DNA of 64,000 nucleotides from Pseudomonadota bacterium (GTDB lineage Bacteria; Pseudomonadota; Alphaproteobacteria; Azospirillales; Azospirillaceae). Shown here in pieces: positions 62,506 through 64,000 of the stretch (the stretch's first letter is position 1; every line of letters begins with the position of its first letter). The notes under the pieces are model-generated. The model saw nothing but the letters and a program-made list of their open reading frames with translations. It ran no database searches and had not been told where the DNA came from. Position numbers and translations under genes: made by a program. The stretch spans positions 80,430 through 144,429 of the forward strand of contig JAFAFA010000006.1 of the NCBI GenBank assembly GCA_023423695.1. Direction: 5' to 3'.

Positions 62506-63605
62506 CTACGCTGCGCTAGGCGCCGCGTAGGTCACTCCCCGCGTCATCACCGCCCAGGCGATCCGCGCGGTCTTGTTGGCCAGAGCCACGGCGGCCAGCT
62601 TCGCCGGCTTGCGCTCCAGCAGCTTCGTCGCCCAACTGCGACTGGCGTTGTCCTTGCGGGCCAGCCGCATTACCGCTGTGGCGCCGACGACGAGCAGACG
62701 TCGGAGATAACCATTGCCCTGCTTGCTGATGCCAACTTGGCGCTCCTTGCCACCGCTGCTGTGGGCCTTCGGTGTCAGTCCAAGCCATGCGGCGAACTGC
62801 CGGCCGGAGTGGAACATCGTGCCGTCCGGCACGGCCGCCGCGATGGCGCTCGCGGTGATCGGTCCGATACCGGGAATGGTCGCCAAGCGCCGGCTGACGT
62901 CGCTGGCCCGATGCCAGGAAAGGATGTGTTTCTCCAGCCGTTCGATCTCGGCCTCAAGCTGCCGGAGTTGCTCGACGATGCCGTGCAAAGCCAAGCGCGC
63001 CAGCTCCGGTAGACGATCCTGGGTCTCATGGAGGGCCTCGGTCACTACCTTCACGCCTCCAGGCCCCTTGGCCGCAATGATCCCGAACTCTGCAAGGTGC
63101 CCGCGCAACCCGTTGATCAGCATCGTTCGCTGCCGCACCAGCAAGTCACGCGTCTTGTGCAGCATCAGCGCAGCCTGCTGGTCCACGGTCTTGACGGCCA
63201 CAAAGCGCATAGTCGGCCGCGTGACCGCTTCGCAGATCGCCTCGGCATCGGCGGCGTCGGTCTTGCCCCGCTTCACATACGGTTTGACGTAGGCGGGCGG
63301 CATCAGCCTCACCGTATGCCCCAACGCCGAAATCTCCCGGGCCCAGTGATGTGCCGTGCCACAGGCTTCCATCCCAACCAAGCATGGCGGCACGCTTTGG
63401 AAGAACTTCAGAACCTCGCCCCGGCGCAGTTGCCGACGGACCAGGATCTTTCCATTCGCGGCAATCCCATGAACCTGGAAAACATCTTTCGCCAAATCCA
63501 GACCGATCGTTACCACCTCTCCCATGGACGGCCTCTCTGAGCTGGTTTCTTCGACGGCATCAGCTTGCCACCGATTCCAGAAGGTGGAAGGGCCGTCCAC
63601 CACAT
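62300..63605 (-). mobile_element. IS110-family element, IS1111-like layout
   Basis: The transposase gene has a short 5' flank (about 75 nt) and a longer 3' flank (about 200 nt), the layout of the IS1111 group. A weak inverted match, GTGTCCGGCC at 62306-62315 against GGCCGTCCAC at 63591-63600 (8 of 10 complementary), may be the subterminal repeat. Ends are approximate. Confidence 0.5.
62506..63525 (-). CDS. IS110-family transposase (DEDD, Tnp20)
   Basis: 339 residues. N-terminal RuvC-like DEDD domain: Asp10 in TIGLDLAKDVF, Glu in VGMEACGTAHHWARE, and Asp pair in RGKTDAADAEAI. C-terminal Transposase_20 domain: LATIPGIGPITASAIAAAVPDG, GRQFAAWLGLTPKAHSSGGKERQVGISKQGNGYLRRLL with the conserved Ser. 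It catalyses recombination directed by an element-encoded RNA in this family. I use ATG 63525 (MGEVVTIGLD) because the domain begins there; the open frame extends 26 codons further upstream. Intact and probably functional. Confidence 0.9.
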   Translation of the reverse strand: MGEVVTIGLDLAKDVFQVHGIAANGKILVRRQLRRGEVLKFFQSVPPCLVGMEACGTAHHWAREISALGHTVRLMPPAYVKPYVKRGKTDAADAEAICEAVTRPTMRFVAVKTVDQQAALMLHKTRDLLVRQRTMLINGLRGHLAEFGIIAAKGPGGVKVVTEALHETQDRLPELARLALHGIVEQLRQLEAEIERLEKHILSWHRASDVSRRLATIPGIGPITASAIAAAVPDGTMFHSGRQFAAWLGLTPKAHSSGGKERQVGISKQGNGYLRRLLVVGATAVMRLARKDNASRSWATKLLERKPAKLAAVALANKTARIAWAVMTRGVTYAAPSAA

Positions 63606-63779
63606 CAGCTCAGATCGACCGTGTGGTCCTGACGCCCTCCCCTGCCAGGGCGGGGTTGGGTGCCGGCCTGCACGGCGAGTTGGCCGGCGTGCAGGCGGTC
63701 TGCAAGGGCGCCGCTCGGATGAGCAAGGCCCAGACGCACGAACGCCCCGGCTCTTTCGAACCGGGGCGCTGAGTGTCGG
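63526..63779. other. Intergenic region between IS and tRNA
   Basis: About 250 bp. It includes the 5' end of the IS element, a 9-bp stem (GCCTGCACG / CGTGCAGGC, around 63667-63697), and the terminator-like hairpin of the rrn operon. Confidence 0.45.
63743..63768 (-). terminator. Terminator-like hairpin of the rrn operon
   Basis: A CGCCCCGG / CCGGGGCG stem sits 11 bp downstream of the tRNA on the minus strand. The following T run is poor. Confidence 0.55.
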
Positions 63780-63856
<77 letters not shown>

Positions 63857-63936
63857 GATGTTCCTCAGATGGGGCGATGGATATCGTGACGATGCCTGCG
63901 ATGAGCTTTGGTTTGGCGTCTCTTGAGCCTGGGTGA

Positions 63937-64000
63937 CCTGGCGGCGACCTACTCTCCCACGTCTTAAGACGCAGTACCATTGGCGCGGAGGCTTTTCACG
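63937..64000 (-). rRNA. rrf: 5S rRNA, 3' part (continues beyond window)
   Basis: Minus-strand sequence with GCGCCAATGGTACTGCG and GTGGGAGAGTAGGTCGCCGCC, the conserved 3' half of bacterial 5S rRNA. The 5' half and the upstream 23S lie outside the window. Confidence 0.92.

Overview
The window looks like the chromosome, or a large replicon, of a GC-rich alphaproteobacterium of the Rhodospirillales. Azospirillum or a close relative is my best guess. The basis is codon usage, the families present (BCAM0308-type zinc-ribbon protein, DUF3775-like protein, tandem Usp proteins, class I PHA synthase) and a 5S rRNA followed by initiator tRNA at the right end, the usual alphaproteobacterial rrn tail.

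Positions 1-27000 form a dense stress, low-oxygen and storage island. It begins with a Crp/Fnr-type regulator cut by the window edge. It carries two tandem Usp proteins, PRPP synthase, a phosphoribosyltransferase, a small-molecule kinase-like protein, a cytochrome c, a phasin-like protein, a PDZ-less trypsin-like lipoprotein, Hsp20, an MgtA-type P-type ATPase, acetyl-CoA synthetase with a three-gene pyruvate dehydrogenase operon and its own acyl carrier protein, a GlgX-like debranching enzyme, a second-type FtsH, PHA synthase and an acyl-CoA ligase. Nine copies of a palindrome, TTAAY-N4-RTTAA with few mismatches, lie about 55-110 bp upstream of start codons in this island. I found none in the right half. 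It is an FNR-type 5-4-5 box with the third-position G replaced by A. The regulator at the left edge lacks the Glu that reads that G:C pair in FNR and CRP, so I propose a dedicated regulator with its regulon beside it.

Positions 27000-28350 are a transition zone: a small CxxC protein, a nested inverted repeat that forms the end of a hypothetical gene, and an AT-rich stretch without genes.

Positions 28357-62117 are an exopolysaccharide or capsule locus. It has a Wzc-type tyrosine kinase/co-polymerase, a Wzy-like polymerase/ligase, a Wzx-like flippase, an initiating sugar phosphotransferase, two GT4 glycosyltransferases, and enzymes for UDP-2,3-diacetamido-2,3-dideoxy-glucuronate. The last include a dehydrogenase-acetyltransferase fusion, a second stand-alone dehydrogenase and several DegT-type aminotransferases. 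It also has an AsnB-type amidotransferase, two paralogous right-handed beta-helix proteins flanking two methyltransferases, a deacetylase-like protein, WbqC, ATP-grasp and metallophosphoesterase proteins, and a ceramidase-like hydrolase. No outer-membrane exporter (Wza) is in the window.

The right end holds an IS3-family orfA remnant, an IS110-family element of IS1111-like layout, and the 3' end of an rRNA operon on the minus strand.
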